A stretch of DNA of 8,884 nucleotides from an uncultured Actinomycetes bacterium (GTDB taxonomy: Bacteria > Actinomycetota > Thermoleophilia > Solirubrobacterales > Solirubrobacteraceae). The translations under genes and the position numbers were made by a program. Location of the stretch: the NCBI GenBank assembly GCA_937888775.1, contig CALAQT010000285.1:1-8884 (forward strand), written 5' to 3'. Below are positions 1 through 5,481 of the stretch, in pieces. A model generated the notes under the pieces. The model had not been told where the DNA came from. It worked only from the letters and a program-made list of their open reading frames with translations, and ran no database searches. Numbering within the stretch: position 1 is the stretch's first letter; the number at the start of each line of letters is the position of its first letter.

Positions 1-506
1 GCAGCACCACGCGCCGGCAAACCCTCGACTTCACCCCCAAACGACGAGGAGTCCCGTTTTTGCTGACCTCGTGAGAGCCGCCCAGGCGGCATGAGCGGGT
101 CCTTCGCGAACCAAATGGTTCAACCCAAAACCGTCACCTTGTGGCAAACCTACAAAAAGTCGACCACGACGTTGGTTTGTGCGACAGCCTCCCGCTAACG
201 CAGCCACCAGACGCGCGGTCAGCAGACGGCTGGTCCTCGCCGAGAGCAGCCACCACAGCCGGCCTGACGGCACGATCGCTTTCGCCGCGAGCCGCTCCCA
301 GACCTCACGATCGCGTTGGCGACATAGCGCTCGTTCGGATCCGGCGCCGGACTGCCGGCAGCGGCTCCGCCTCCGCCCTATGAGCACTCGTCCGCTGTGA
401 ACGGACCTGACGACCGAGTTCAACGGGAGGCAGAAGTCGCCACCGGTTGCGCTACACGCTTGCTCGAGGAGGCGCGCGCCGGGCGACCCCTGTCCGATAA
501 CCGAGC
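1..506. other. gene-poor stretch, no supportable CDS
   Basis: Open frames exist on both strands but none has a convincing start, a Shine-Dalgarno or consistent codon bias. On the minus strand a stretch around 380-240 shows protein-like codon use that switches frame: one frame reads as DPNERYVANAIV and another as VWERLAAKAIVPSGRLWW. This could be the decayed, frameshifted remains of a gene, but I recognise no family. A short perfect inverted repeat GCCGCC-CA-GGCGGC lies at 77-90. I see no RNA gene here. Confidence 0.5.
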
Positions 507-1121
507 TTACGAAGCCCGGGCCCTCGCTCGCCGCCGACTCCGAATGTCACGTCGGGCGCCGACGAGGTGCTCGAGCTCAGCCGCGCGCTGCGCGATCCGG
601 TCCTCATCGGTGATCAGTAGCCACAGCGTGGAGCGTCTGGTTCCGGTCCGCCGGACCGCCCCGGATGCCTCGAGCTCGCGCAGCCGCGCGAGCACCCGTC
701 GGTAGCCGACGCCGGTCTGCTCGCCGATCGCGGCCGCACTGAGACCGGAGGTGACGTCGGCTAGCAACCGCTCGAGCTGGTCGGCCGTCAACCACGCGAC
801 AGAGCGCTTCTTCGGGGTCGCTTTCGCGTCGGCCCGCCGACGAGGCTCGGGAGCCTCGGAGCTCGCACCGCTCGCCACCGCACTGGCGAGTTCGGGGGTC
901 GGGTCGGCGGCGGGTGCAGTGGGCTTCGGCGCCGGGGTCTTGGTCTGCGGGGTGCGACGACGTGGCCGCTTGCGTGCGGCGCCGTTGTGGGCGATCGCCG
1001 TTGGCGGCGCGGGGGTCGGCGTCCGGAGCGCCGCGCGCCCGCCCTCGAGCGTGCTGATCTCGGCGGCGAGCTCATCGAGGCGCGCGTCGAGCGAGGCAAG
1101 CAGCGTGGGGATGTAAGACAT
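507..1121 (-). CDS. putative winged-helix DNA-binding protein with basic linker
   Basis: This is a 204-residue protein of unknown specific function, probably a cytoplasmic DNA-binding protein. Three parts are visible. Residues 1-33 form a short amphipathic helix (LLASLDARLDELAAEISTLE) that could dimerise. Residues 34-108 are a low-complexity Ala/Pro/Lys/Arg linker with the basic cluster RKRPRRRT at 50-57. Residues 109-172 look like a winged helix: ADQLERLLADV, then the helix-turn-helix LSAAAIGEQTGVGYRRVLARL, then a wing ending RRSTLWLL. The tail is helical and ends in an Arg-rich stretch. ATG at 1121 is preferred because a TANNNT -10 box ends exactly 7 nt upstream and there is no Shine-Dalgarno. 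Codon bias is strongly G/C at third positions. It could be a transcription regulator or a nucleoid-associated protein; the domain call rests on pattern only. Confidence 0.75.
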   Translation of the reverse strand: MSYIPTLLASLDARLDELAAEISTLEGGRAALRTPTPAPPTAIAHNGAARKRPRRRTPQTKTPAPKPTAPAADPTPELASAVASGASSEAPEPRRRADAKATPKKRSVAWLTADQLERLLADVTSGLSAAAIGEQTGVGYRRVLARLRELEASGAVRRTGTRRSTLWLLITDEDRIAQRAAELEHLVGARRDIRSRRRARARAS

Positions 1122-1128
1122 GTCCGTC

Positions 1129-1134
1129 AGAGTA
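1129..1134 (-). promoter_or_regulatory. leaderless-type -10 box for the 507-1121 gene
   Basis: On the minus strand TACTCT matches the actinobacterial TANNNT -10 consensus. It is followed by the 7 nt GACGGAC and then the ATG at 1121, so transcription would start at or next to the A of the start codon. No good -35 is visible 17-18 bp upstream, and GACGGAC is a poor ribosome-binding site. The call is strengthened because the same spacing recurs at two other genes in the window. Confidence 0.5.
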
Positions 1135-1580
1135 CGAAACCGGTGGGAAACCCGCTCCTTGTCCTGATCAAGGACGGCGACACCGAGCGGATGCGACAGC
1201 GCGCGTCCACCGGGACAGCCAGCCTGGCGGCTAACTCAGGCGACGCTCCACGCGCAATCGCTGCGTAGGGTCGGGGGGAGGCTTCCGCGGACTGCGCGGC
1301 CTGGGCCGACTGGTCCGGGGTTGCCTCTCGCCGACCCCACATCTGAGAAGCCTGGGGAGTCGTGATCATGATGGCCGTCCGCGTCACGCACGCTGAGCCG
1401 GGGTTGCCTCCGACGGCCGGCCGTCCGGCACTCGATCAGACTGGAGCGGAGCCGGACTTTGCGATGGCGGCCTCACAACGTAACGCGCCCGGCGTGGCGG
1501 CGAAACTTCGAGACGCTGAGAGGATCGCTCGGCTCGCTCGTTTATCACCAGGGCGGCGAGCGACGCGACGGCGCCCTCCG

Positions 1581-1598
1581 CCCTCAGAAGCCTGAGGG
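1581..1598 (-). terminator. hairpin downstream of recombinase 1
   Basis: A perfect 7-bp stem CCCTCAG/CTGAGGG with a 4-nt loop lies about 50 nt past the stop of the minus-strand recombinase, where a terminator of that operon is expected. There is no T-run on either strand, as is common for hairpin terminators in high-GC actinobacteria. The right arm also overlaps a tRNA T-arm-like string (GGGTTCGAGT). Confidence 0.4.
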
Positions 1599-1647
1599 TT
1601 CGAGTGCCTTGGCCACCGGTCGGGCGAGCTAGCTGGCTTCCCGCACC

Positions 1648-2727
1648 TTAGGTTGGCTCGTTGGTTGTGAGATCGGCGCCGAAGGGTGATCGGCGCCCGA
1701 ACGTGCGGCCGATCGCGTCGAGCGTCCGGTCGGGTGTGACGTTGATGTAGCGCTGGGTGGTGCGGATGTCGGCATGCCCGGCGAGCTTGGCGATCACTTC
1801 GATCGCGACGCCGGCCTCAGAGAGCCGGGTGCAGAACGTGTGTCTGAGCGTGTGCGCGCCGCGACGCTCGTCATCGATCCTGCCGAGGGTCATGAACCGC
1901 CCGACGATGTTCCCGATCGAGCGAGACGTCAGCCGTGACGGGTTCAGACCGGGGTGCTTGGGGAGGCTGAGGAAGATGTGATCGCTGGCCGCCCGTGCTG
2001 GTCGATGCCGCGTCCAGCTCTCAAGTGCGGTGTAGGCGGCGGGGGAGAGCGGGACCGTTCGCGCGGCGTCGGGCGTCTTGGCGTCCCTGACCCTGAGCAC
2101 GTAGACGGTGGTGGACCCGAACGCGCGCGTCATCGCGCGGCGAAGCTCTGGATCCTCCAGGCGCGGAGCGGGCTCGACGTCTGCGTAGGTCAGCTCGACG
2201 AGCTCTGAGCGGCGCAGGCCGCACTCCCCCAGGACGCGCAGGATCGCGTGGTCGCGACGGCCGCGGCGCGTGTTGAGCTTGGGCAGCGCGACGAGACCGT
2301 TGTACTCAGCGACGGTGAGACTCCGCGGCGCGGGGCGCGGAACCTGCTGGCTCTTGACCTGAGCGATCGCGGGATCGAGACACAGCGCGCCGGCGAGCGT
2401 TCTCAGCGCCGAGAGCTGCTTGGCGATCGTCGCGCTCGACCGGCCAGAGCCCGCGAGCTGATCGCGATAGGCGATCAGCGCCACACGATCAAAGTCGTAC
2501 ATCCGCGGCGGACGGCCCGTGCGGGCGTCAAGGAACGCGACGAACGCGGCGTAGGTCGAGGCGTAGGTGTCGCGGGTCGAGCTCACCGCCTGACTCTCGG
2601 CGACGTTCAGCGCCCGCGCGGCGAGCTCTGAGTCGCCGATCAGCGTTCCACGTCGCGGACACTCTCCCGCCACCGACGTGGCCGGCGCACGGGGGAGGAC
2701 CTCAGTGCGCGAGGACAGGGCGCTCAC
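1648..2727 (-). CDS. tyrosine recombinase/integrase 1
   Basis: This is a site-specific tyrosine recombinase of the phage integrase/Xer superfamily, 359 residues, expected to cut and rejoin DNA through a 3'-phosphotyrosine. The N-terminal SAM-like core-binding domain spans about residues 45-115 (SSTRDTYASTYAAFVAFLDA). The catalytic domain spans about 135-345 and is complete: Arg172 in GLRRSEL, Lys217 in VRDAKTPD, His292 and Arg295 in HTLRHTF, His318 in LAGHADIRTTQRY, and nucleophile Tyr327. I chose GTG at 2727 because its first bases overlap the stop of the upstream gene as GTGA. Starting at 2811 would add 28 residues lying over the end of that gene. Expression is probably translationally coupled, since no clear Shine-Dalgarno precedes the GTG. 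It is clearly homologous to the recombinase at 4362-5462 (shared GRPP and LRVLG-CGLR-EL blocks). The function as a recombinase is secure; the target site is unknown. Confidence 0.92.
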   Translation of the reverse strand: MSALSSRTEVLPRAPATSVAGECPRRGTLIGDSELAARALNVAESQAVSSTRDTYASTYAAFVAFLDARTGRPPRMYDFDRVALIAYRDQLAGSGRSSATIAKQLSALRTLAGALCLDPAIAQVKSQQVPRPAPRSLTVAEYNGLVALPKLNTRRGRRDHAILRVLGECGLRRSELVELTYADVEPAPRLEDPELRRAMTRAFGSTTVYVLRVRDAKTPDAARTVPLSPAAYTALESWTRHRPARAASDHIFLSLPKHPGLNPSRLTSRSIGNIVGRFMTLGRIDDERRGAHTLRHTFCTRLSEAGVAIEVIAKLAGHADIRTTQRYINVTPDRTLDAIGRTFGRRSPFGADLTTNEPT

Positions 2728-2978
2728 CGGCCGGTCGTGTCGAGCTCGAGCTGCAGCGGCGATGGCTCCAGCGGATCTGAGGTCTCGCGCGGACGCCCAC
2801 GCTTGGCCCAATGCCCAACCACCTCACGCGCGCGAGCGCTGTAGTAGTTCACCCGCCGATCCAGCGGCTGCAACGCCAACCCGCCCGGCGCCGGCCCGGT
2901 CACCAGCGCATGAAACCGCCGACCGGAGCGATGGGAGACCTCGACGATATCCCCGCGGTCGATGCCCTCAAGGCGCAT
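2724..2978 (-). CDS. small basic protein coupled to recombinase 1
   Basis: This is an 84-residue protein with no function I can name. Residues 4-40 alternate short strands and turns (GIDRGDIVEVSHRSGRRFH, then GLALQPLD), resembling a small SH3-like or Tudor-like barrel. They are followed by a basic helix, NYYSARAREVVGHWAKRGRPR (given with a break: NYYSARAREVV then GHWAKRGRPR, residues 44-64), and an acidic/Leu tail. The start is ATG 2978, with GAGG 9 nt upstream. The frame is open further upstream to 3206, but that stretch has no protein-like bias and overlaps the mini-ORF in another frame. It overlaps the recombinase by GTGA and the upstream mini-ORF by 11 nt, so all three are probably made from one message. 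A DNA-binding accessory or directionality factor for the recombinase is a reasonable guess from position and charge only. Confidence 0.7.
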   Translation of the reverse strand: MRLEGIDRGDIVEVSHRSGRRFHALVTGPAPGGLALQPLDRRVNYYSARAREVVGHWAKRGRPRETSDPLEPSPLQLELDTTGR

Positions 2979-3075
2979 CGGCGCAGACCTCGGTGCCGTC
3001 GGATCCCTCGCCGAGCAAAGCCACGCGACGGAGGATCTCCAATGCCCCGGACGGAATGCTTCCCAGAATCGCCAT
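2968..3075 (-). CDS. 35-residue mini-ORF at the head of the recombinase 1 operon
   Basis: A short ORF starts at ATG 3075 and reads MAILGSIPSG, then ALEILRRVALLGEGSDGTEV, then CADAP. An in-frame TGA sits 12 nt upstream of the ATG, so it cannot start earlier. Its stop overlaps the next gene's start as ATGCGCCTTGA, an 11-nt overlap that suggests translational coupling, and the GAGG used by the next gene lies within it. Predicted content is one amphipathic helix (ALEILRRVALL) and an acidic C-terminus. A GAGG lies 10 nt upstream of the ATG, inside a small hairpin (CCCTC-CGT-GAGGG on this strand, 3097-3085). It may be a real micro-protein or a leader peptide controlling entry into the operon. No family was recognised. 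Confidence 0.45.
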   Translation of the reverse strand: MAILGSIPSGALEILRRVALLGEGSDGTEVCADAP

Positions 3076-3471
3076 TCCAGGAAGCCCTCACGGAGGGTCA
3101 GCGGCGCGGCGAAAGGCTTCGTGGATCCCGGACCCATCGACCGGCAGCATTCCGGGGAAGCATCGCTGCCGTTAGACGGAGTCACGACGGATCGCGACGC
3201 CACCATCCCTCGTCGCCAGCCCTCAGCGAGCTCCAGCTCGCGGCGCAGCTGCGCCGGCGGGCGGATGGCGGCTGGGAGGTCGCACTCCGACCCAGTTAGG
3301 TAGCGAGAATGTCGCTTCTCGCTACCTATTTTCGAGGGTTCTCACCAGCGTCCTGCCGGCTGTGAGTCGTGATCGCGGCGAACCGGCTCAAGAGATCCAA
3401 CGCGCTCGTTCGCCAGCCTGATCTCCTCGGTTCCCCCGGGTTTCCGACTGCTTCCTCAGTGGGCGCTACGG
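3076..3471. other. divergent intergenic region between leftward and rightward units
   Basis: About 400 bp separate the leftward recombinase operon from the rightward membrane-peptide gene. Long frames cross it on both strands, but their products are Arg/Ser-rich and change character along the length, so I call no gene. It contains the perfect 13-bp-arm palindrome at 3297-3328. It also contains a 9-bp inverted pair, ATGCTTCCC at 3056-3064 and GGGAAGCAT at 3155-3163. The promoter of the leftward operon should be here, but no convincing -35/-10 pair was found. Confidence 0.5.
3297..3328. repeat. perfect 13-6-13 palindrome (possible recombination site)
   Basis: The arms TAGGTAGCGAGAA and TTCTCGCTACCTA are perfect reverse complements, separated by the 6-nt spacer TGTCGC. 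Two inverted binding sites of 11-13 bp around a 6-8 bp spacer is the known build of tyrosine-recombinase core sites (dif, loxP, FRT). The element lies in the space between two diverging transcription units, where a terminator would have no obvious job, and recombinase 1 is encoded about 570 bp away. Against this, TTTT follows on the plus strand, as in an intrinsic terminator, and the spacer is asymmetric but short. An operator or an RNA hairpin is also possible. Confidence 0.6.
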
Positions 3472-3500
3472 ATGACCGGGCTGCGATTCGGGTCTAGGGT
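3472..3500 (+). promoter_or_regulatory. putative promoter of the small membrane-peptide gene
   Basis: ATGACC at 3472-3477 (4 of 6 matches to TTGACA) and TAGGGT at 3495-3500 (TANNNT) are separated by 17 bp. The -10 box is followed by exactly 7 nt and then GTG 3508, the same geometry as at 1121 and 7944. This suggests a leaderless message and argues that the in-frame ATG at 3472 is part of the -35 box, not the start codon. Confidence 0.45.
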
Positions 3501-3507
3501 CGTAGGC

Positions 3508-3657
3508 GTGGACCTGATCGTTGTCCTGCTTGTCCTTCTCATCGTTTTGGCGTTGGTGGGAAGCATCGCCGTGAGTCCGCTGCTGTGGGTGCTCGTCGTC
3601 ATCCTCGTGCTGTTTGCCGTGCTGGGTCGAGGCCGCTACTACGGACGGCAAGGGTGA
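3508..3657 (+). CDS. small hydrophobic two-helix membrane protein
   Basis: The product is a 49-residue, very hydrophobic peptide. The first membrane helix spans about residues 3-20 (LIVVLLVLLIVLALVGSI), a short SP turn follows, and the second helix spans about 24-42 (WVLVVILVLFAVLG), with a basic/aromatic tail RGRYYGRQG. Such peptides are common in actinobacteria, usually annotated only as hydrophobic proteins, and often lie near stress genes; their role is not known to me. The start is GTG 3508 because a TANNNT box ends 7 nt upstream. An ATG start at 3472 would add 12 polar residues. It lies 146 nt before the csbD-like gene on the same strand, which fits a shared general-stress or envelope theme but does not prove an operon. 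Confidence 0.65.
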   Translation: MDLIVVLLVLLIVLALVGSIAVSPLLWVLVVILVLFAVLGRGRYYGRQG

Positions 3658-3803
3658 TGGCTCGCTCCAAAGCAATCTGGGGATCGCGGCGATAGTCCCG
3701 CAACATCCGGGAATCGGCTTGACCATCTACATCTTTGGCTCGGTTCGTCGTCGCTAGGGCGACGTGTCTCGGCCACAACCCACTCGGACACAAGGAGCCC
3801 GCC

Positions 3804-4082
3804 ATGGGCGAGAAGACCGACAAGATCACCGGCCGCACCAAGCAGGCCGTCGGCGCCGTCACCGGCGACGAGGAGACCAAGCGCGAAGGGGAGCACCAAG
3901 AGGACAAGGGCAAGCTCAAGGGCGAGCTCGACTCAACCATCGACAAGGTGCAGGACGCTCTCGAGGATGCGAAGGACAAGTCCGAGGACGCGCTTGACAA
4001 GGTGCAGGACGCGCTCGAGAACGTGAAGGACAAGGCCGAGGACGCGCTTGAGCATCTGAAGGACAAGGTCGACAGGAGATGA
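3804..4082 (+). CDS. CsbD-like stress protein with duplicated helical tail
   Basis: A 92-residue, highly charged protein. Residues 1-45 match the CsbD family pattern (MGEKTDKITGRTKQAVGAVT, then GDEETKREGE, then a Lys/Gly-rich stretch). CsbD is a sigma-B-controlled general-stress protein in Bacillus; its biochemical role is unknown. Family members are usually about 60-70 residues, and this one is extended. Residues 47-64 (DKVQDALEDAKDKSEDAL) and 65-82 (DKVQDALENVKDKAEDAL) are a near-exact 18-residue tandem repeat, followed by a third partial copy EHLKDKV. The tail resembles LEA-type amphipathic helices. ATG 3804 is preceded by a strong AAGGAG with 6-nt spacing, so this mRNA is leadered, unlike its upstream neighbour. 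A strong hairpin follows the stop. Upstream, TTGACC at 3719-3724 is a possible -35, but no matching -10 is clear. Confidence 0.88.
   Translation: MGEKTDKITGRTKQAVGAVTGDEETKREGEHQEDKGKLKGELDSTIDKVQDALEDAKDKSEDALDKVQDALENVKDKAEDALEHLKDKVDRR
3942..4049 (+). repeat. 54-bp in-frame tandem duplication
   Basis: Two consecutive 54-bp units (3942-3995 and 3996-4049), each 18 codons, encode nearly identical helical segments of the CsbD-like protein. The nucleotide match is almost as strong as the protein match, suggesting a fairly recent duplication. The unit is an exact multiple of three, so the frame is kept. Confidence 0.85.
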
Positions 4083-4108
4083 ACGTCCGTCCGCGCTCGC
4101 GGGGATGA

Positions 4109-4139
4109 CGCTACCGGCCCCGTGGGTGGGCCGGTAGCG
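4109..4139 (+). terminator. strong GC hairpin after the csbD-like gene
   Basis: A perfect 12-bp stem, CGCTACCGGCCC with GGGCCGGTAGCG, encloses a 7-nt loop and begins 26 nt after the stop at 4082. There is no T-run, which is usual for actinobacterial hairpin terminators. The outermost 7 bp (CGCTACC/GGTAGCG) are also present in both arms of the palindrome at 3297-3328. Confidence 0.75.
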
Positions 4140-4196
4140 GGGCGATTGGCTAACCGTGCGGCCGCAACAACCGAGAATCGACGGAAGTCGCTCAGA

Positions 4197-4218
4197 TCCG
4201 AAAACTCCGTTTTACGGA
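4197..4218. promoter_or_regulatory. A/T-cored imperfect palindrome upstream of recombinase 2
   Basis: TCCG-AAAAC, spacer TCC, then GTTTT-A-CGGA forms a 9-bp inverted repeat with one bulged A. It lies 144 bp before the recombinase 2 start, in an otherwise GC-rich spacer. A 7-bp direct repeat ATATCGC (10-bp period, about 4275-4291) and another, CCGGTTT (4313-4319 and 4337-4343, 24-bp period), follow before the gene. They may be regulator or recombinase arm-binding sites. No clear -35/-10 pair was found here. Confidence 0.3.
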
Positions 4219-4361
4219 CCCGAGCGCCCCTGACATCTTGACGGCTGCGGCAGCGCTGTCGATTTGGCTGCCAGATATCGCTGAATATCGCAGGCCGGGG
4301 AACGTCCGAGTGCCGGTTTGATCTGACCCGAGATGACCGGTTTCAGGAATAGGCAGGGGTC

Positions 4362-5462
4362 GTGAACGCGTTGCAGCTCGATTTTGCCGGCGACGTCGAC
4401 CACGTCGACGTCCTCGACGGCAGCCTGGTGGAGGGGGCGATCACCGACACGGTCGTGATCGCCACCGCGGTGACCGAGCCGGCGCTGGAGGAGCGCAACC
4501 TGTTCGGCGAGGCCGACCGGATCGCTGCCCGCGCGGCGTCGGCGGGGACGCGGCGGCAGTACGCGGCGATCTTCCGCGCGTTCGGCGACTGGCTTCGGCG
4601 GGAGCTCGGCCGCCCACCGGTCGTCGGCGATTTGGACACGGACGTGATCGCCGCCTATGGCCGCTACCTGGCAAGCACGGGTGGTCGTGGAGGTCGGCCG
4701 GCGGCGCCGGCGACCTCGCGCGTGTATGTGAGCATGGTCCGCGCGCTGGCGCGCGACCTCGGCCATGAGGACCAGGCCGACGCTGTTTGTGTGCCGCGGC
4801 ATGAGCCGGGTCCGCCGGAGACGCTGACCGATACCGACTACGCCAACCTCCTCCGCGTCCCCGATCGCCGGTCGCTCGCCGGTAAGCGCGACTACGCGCT
4901 CCTGCGCGTGCTCGGCGACTGCGGCTTGCGCTCAGCCGAGCTCCGTGGCCTCCGCGCGCAGGACCTGCGGCGGCCGCGGTCGAACGCTCGGCACTATCGG
5001 CTGTTCGTGCGCGGCAAGGGTGGGCGCGAGCGGGAGGTGCCGGTCCCCGAAATGGTGCAGCACGCGATCGAGGCGTGGGTGAAGGTGCATCCGCTCGCGC
5101 GCGGGATCGCGCTGCGTGACGAGGCTCCGCTGTTCGTGCGGATCGGCCGGCACGCGCACGAGGCACCCGTCGCGCTCTCCTCCGAGGCGGTCTACCGTCT
5201 CGTGCGTCGCAGCTGCATCGCCAGCGGTGCCCCCGACCGGCTCGCGCACCCGCACGCGCTTCGCGCCTACTGGGCCACACACTGCCTCGAGGCCGGTGTC
5301 TCGGTCCACGAGGTGTCCGCCCGACTCGGACACGTCGACCTACGGACCACCGCCCGCTATGCCGCGACCCGGCCGGAGAGGACGGACGAGATCGCCGACG
5401 TCCTCGACCGCCTTCACCAGGCCGCCCGGCGGGCTGGCGGGCTGGCGGGATCGGATAGCTGA
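4362..5462 (+). CDS. tyrosine recombinase/integrase 2
   Basis: A 366-residue tyrosine recombinase. An acidic N-terminal extension of about 50 residues precedes the core-binding domain (about 58-132, SAGTRRQYAAIFRAFGDWLR). The catalytic domain spans about 155-350 and has every expected catalytic residue: Arg190 in DCGLRSAEL, Lys219 in VRGKGGRERE, His298 and Arg301 in HALRAYW, His324 in LGHVDLRTTARY, and Tyr333. In box II the usual LRHT is LRAY. That second His is frequent but not catalytic, so activity is still expected. GTG 4362 is preceded by AGGGG at suitable spacing. It is paralogous to recombinase 1 but is transcribed the opposite way and lacks the two small partner genes; its partner is the ATPase gene 19 nt downstream. 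The DNA target is unknown. Confidence 0.92.
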   Translation: MNALQLDFAGDVDHVDVLDGSLVEGAITDTVVIATAVTEPALEERNLFGEADRIAARAASAGTRRQYAAIFRAFGDWLRRELGRPPVVGDLDTDVIAAYGRYLASTGGRGGRPAAPATSRVYVSMVRALARDLGHEDQADAVCVPRHEPGPPETLTDTDYANLLRVPDRRSLAGKRDYALLRVLGDCGLRSAELRGLRAQDLRRPRSNARHYRLFVRGKGGREREVPVPEMVQHAIEAWVKVHPLARGIALRDEAPLFVRIGRHAHEAPVALSSEAVYRLVRRSCIASGAPDRLAHPHALRAYWATHCLEAGVSVHEVSARLGHVDLRTTARYAATRPERTDEIADVLDRLHQAARRAGGLAGSDS

Positions 5463-5481
5463 GCTTCAAACTAAGGGCTCT

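Larger units (their letters stand above)
1122..1647. other. intergenic stretch with only doubtful small ORFs
   Basis: Three open frames were weighed. A minus-strand frame, 1387 to 1127, would encode 86 residues ending VSPSLIRTRSGFPTGFVL and stops 5 nt before the ATG of the winged-helix gene. Its third-position G/C (roughly 75%) is lower than in the confident genes, and it lacks a Shine-Dalgarno. A plus-strand frame from GTG 1143 encodes MGNPLLVLIKDGDTERMRQR and then 21 more residues to 1268. A plus-strand frame from about 1368 to 1595 has a GGGGAG upstream but a low-complexity product. None is recognised. A near-repeat of about 15 bp (CTGAGAAGCCTGGGG near 1347, CTCAGAAGCCTGAGG near 1583) is present. 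Confidence 0.4.

Noticed and set aside
397..506. Plus-strand frame VQREAEVATG…EARALARR
   Set aside because: Somewhat protein-like, but it runs into the antisense of the winged-helix gene without a stop and has no ribosome-binding site.
751..1116. Plus-strand 121-residue frame opposite the winged-helix gene
   Set aside because: Ala/Gly/Ser low complexity, antisense to a gene with clear domains and a promoter-like -10 box.
2979..3206. N-terminal extension of the 84-residue gene up to 3206
   Set aside because: The extension lacks codon bias and would overlap the better-supported mini-ORF; ATG 2978 has GAGG at 9 nt.
2811..3299. Plus-strand frame ending at the palindrome (…GGWEVALRPS, stop at 3297-3299)
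   Set aside because: Most of it is antisense to the 84-residue gene and mini-ORF. The last 30 residues look protein-like, but no start or family supports a gene, and the minus strand in the same place also looks protein-like.
3599..4066. Minus-strand 155-residue Ser-rich frame opposite csbD
   Set aside because: Ser/Ala/Leu repeats are the mirror of the Asp/Glu/Lys repeat on the plus strand; csbD has a strong Shine-Dalgarno and family match.
5116..5481. In-frame upstream extension of the ATPase to 683 residues
   Set aside because: The extra N-terminus is Arg/Ser/Thr-rich and lies entirely over recombinase 2 in another frame; GTG 5482 with AAGGG upstream is a better start.
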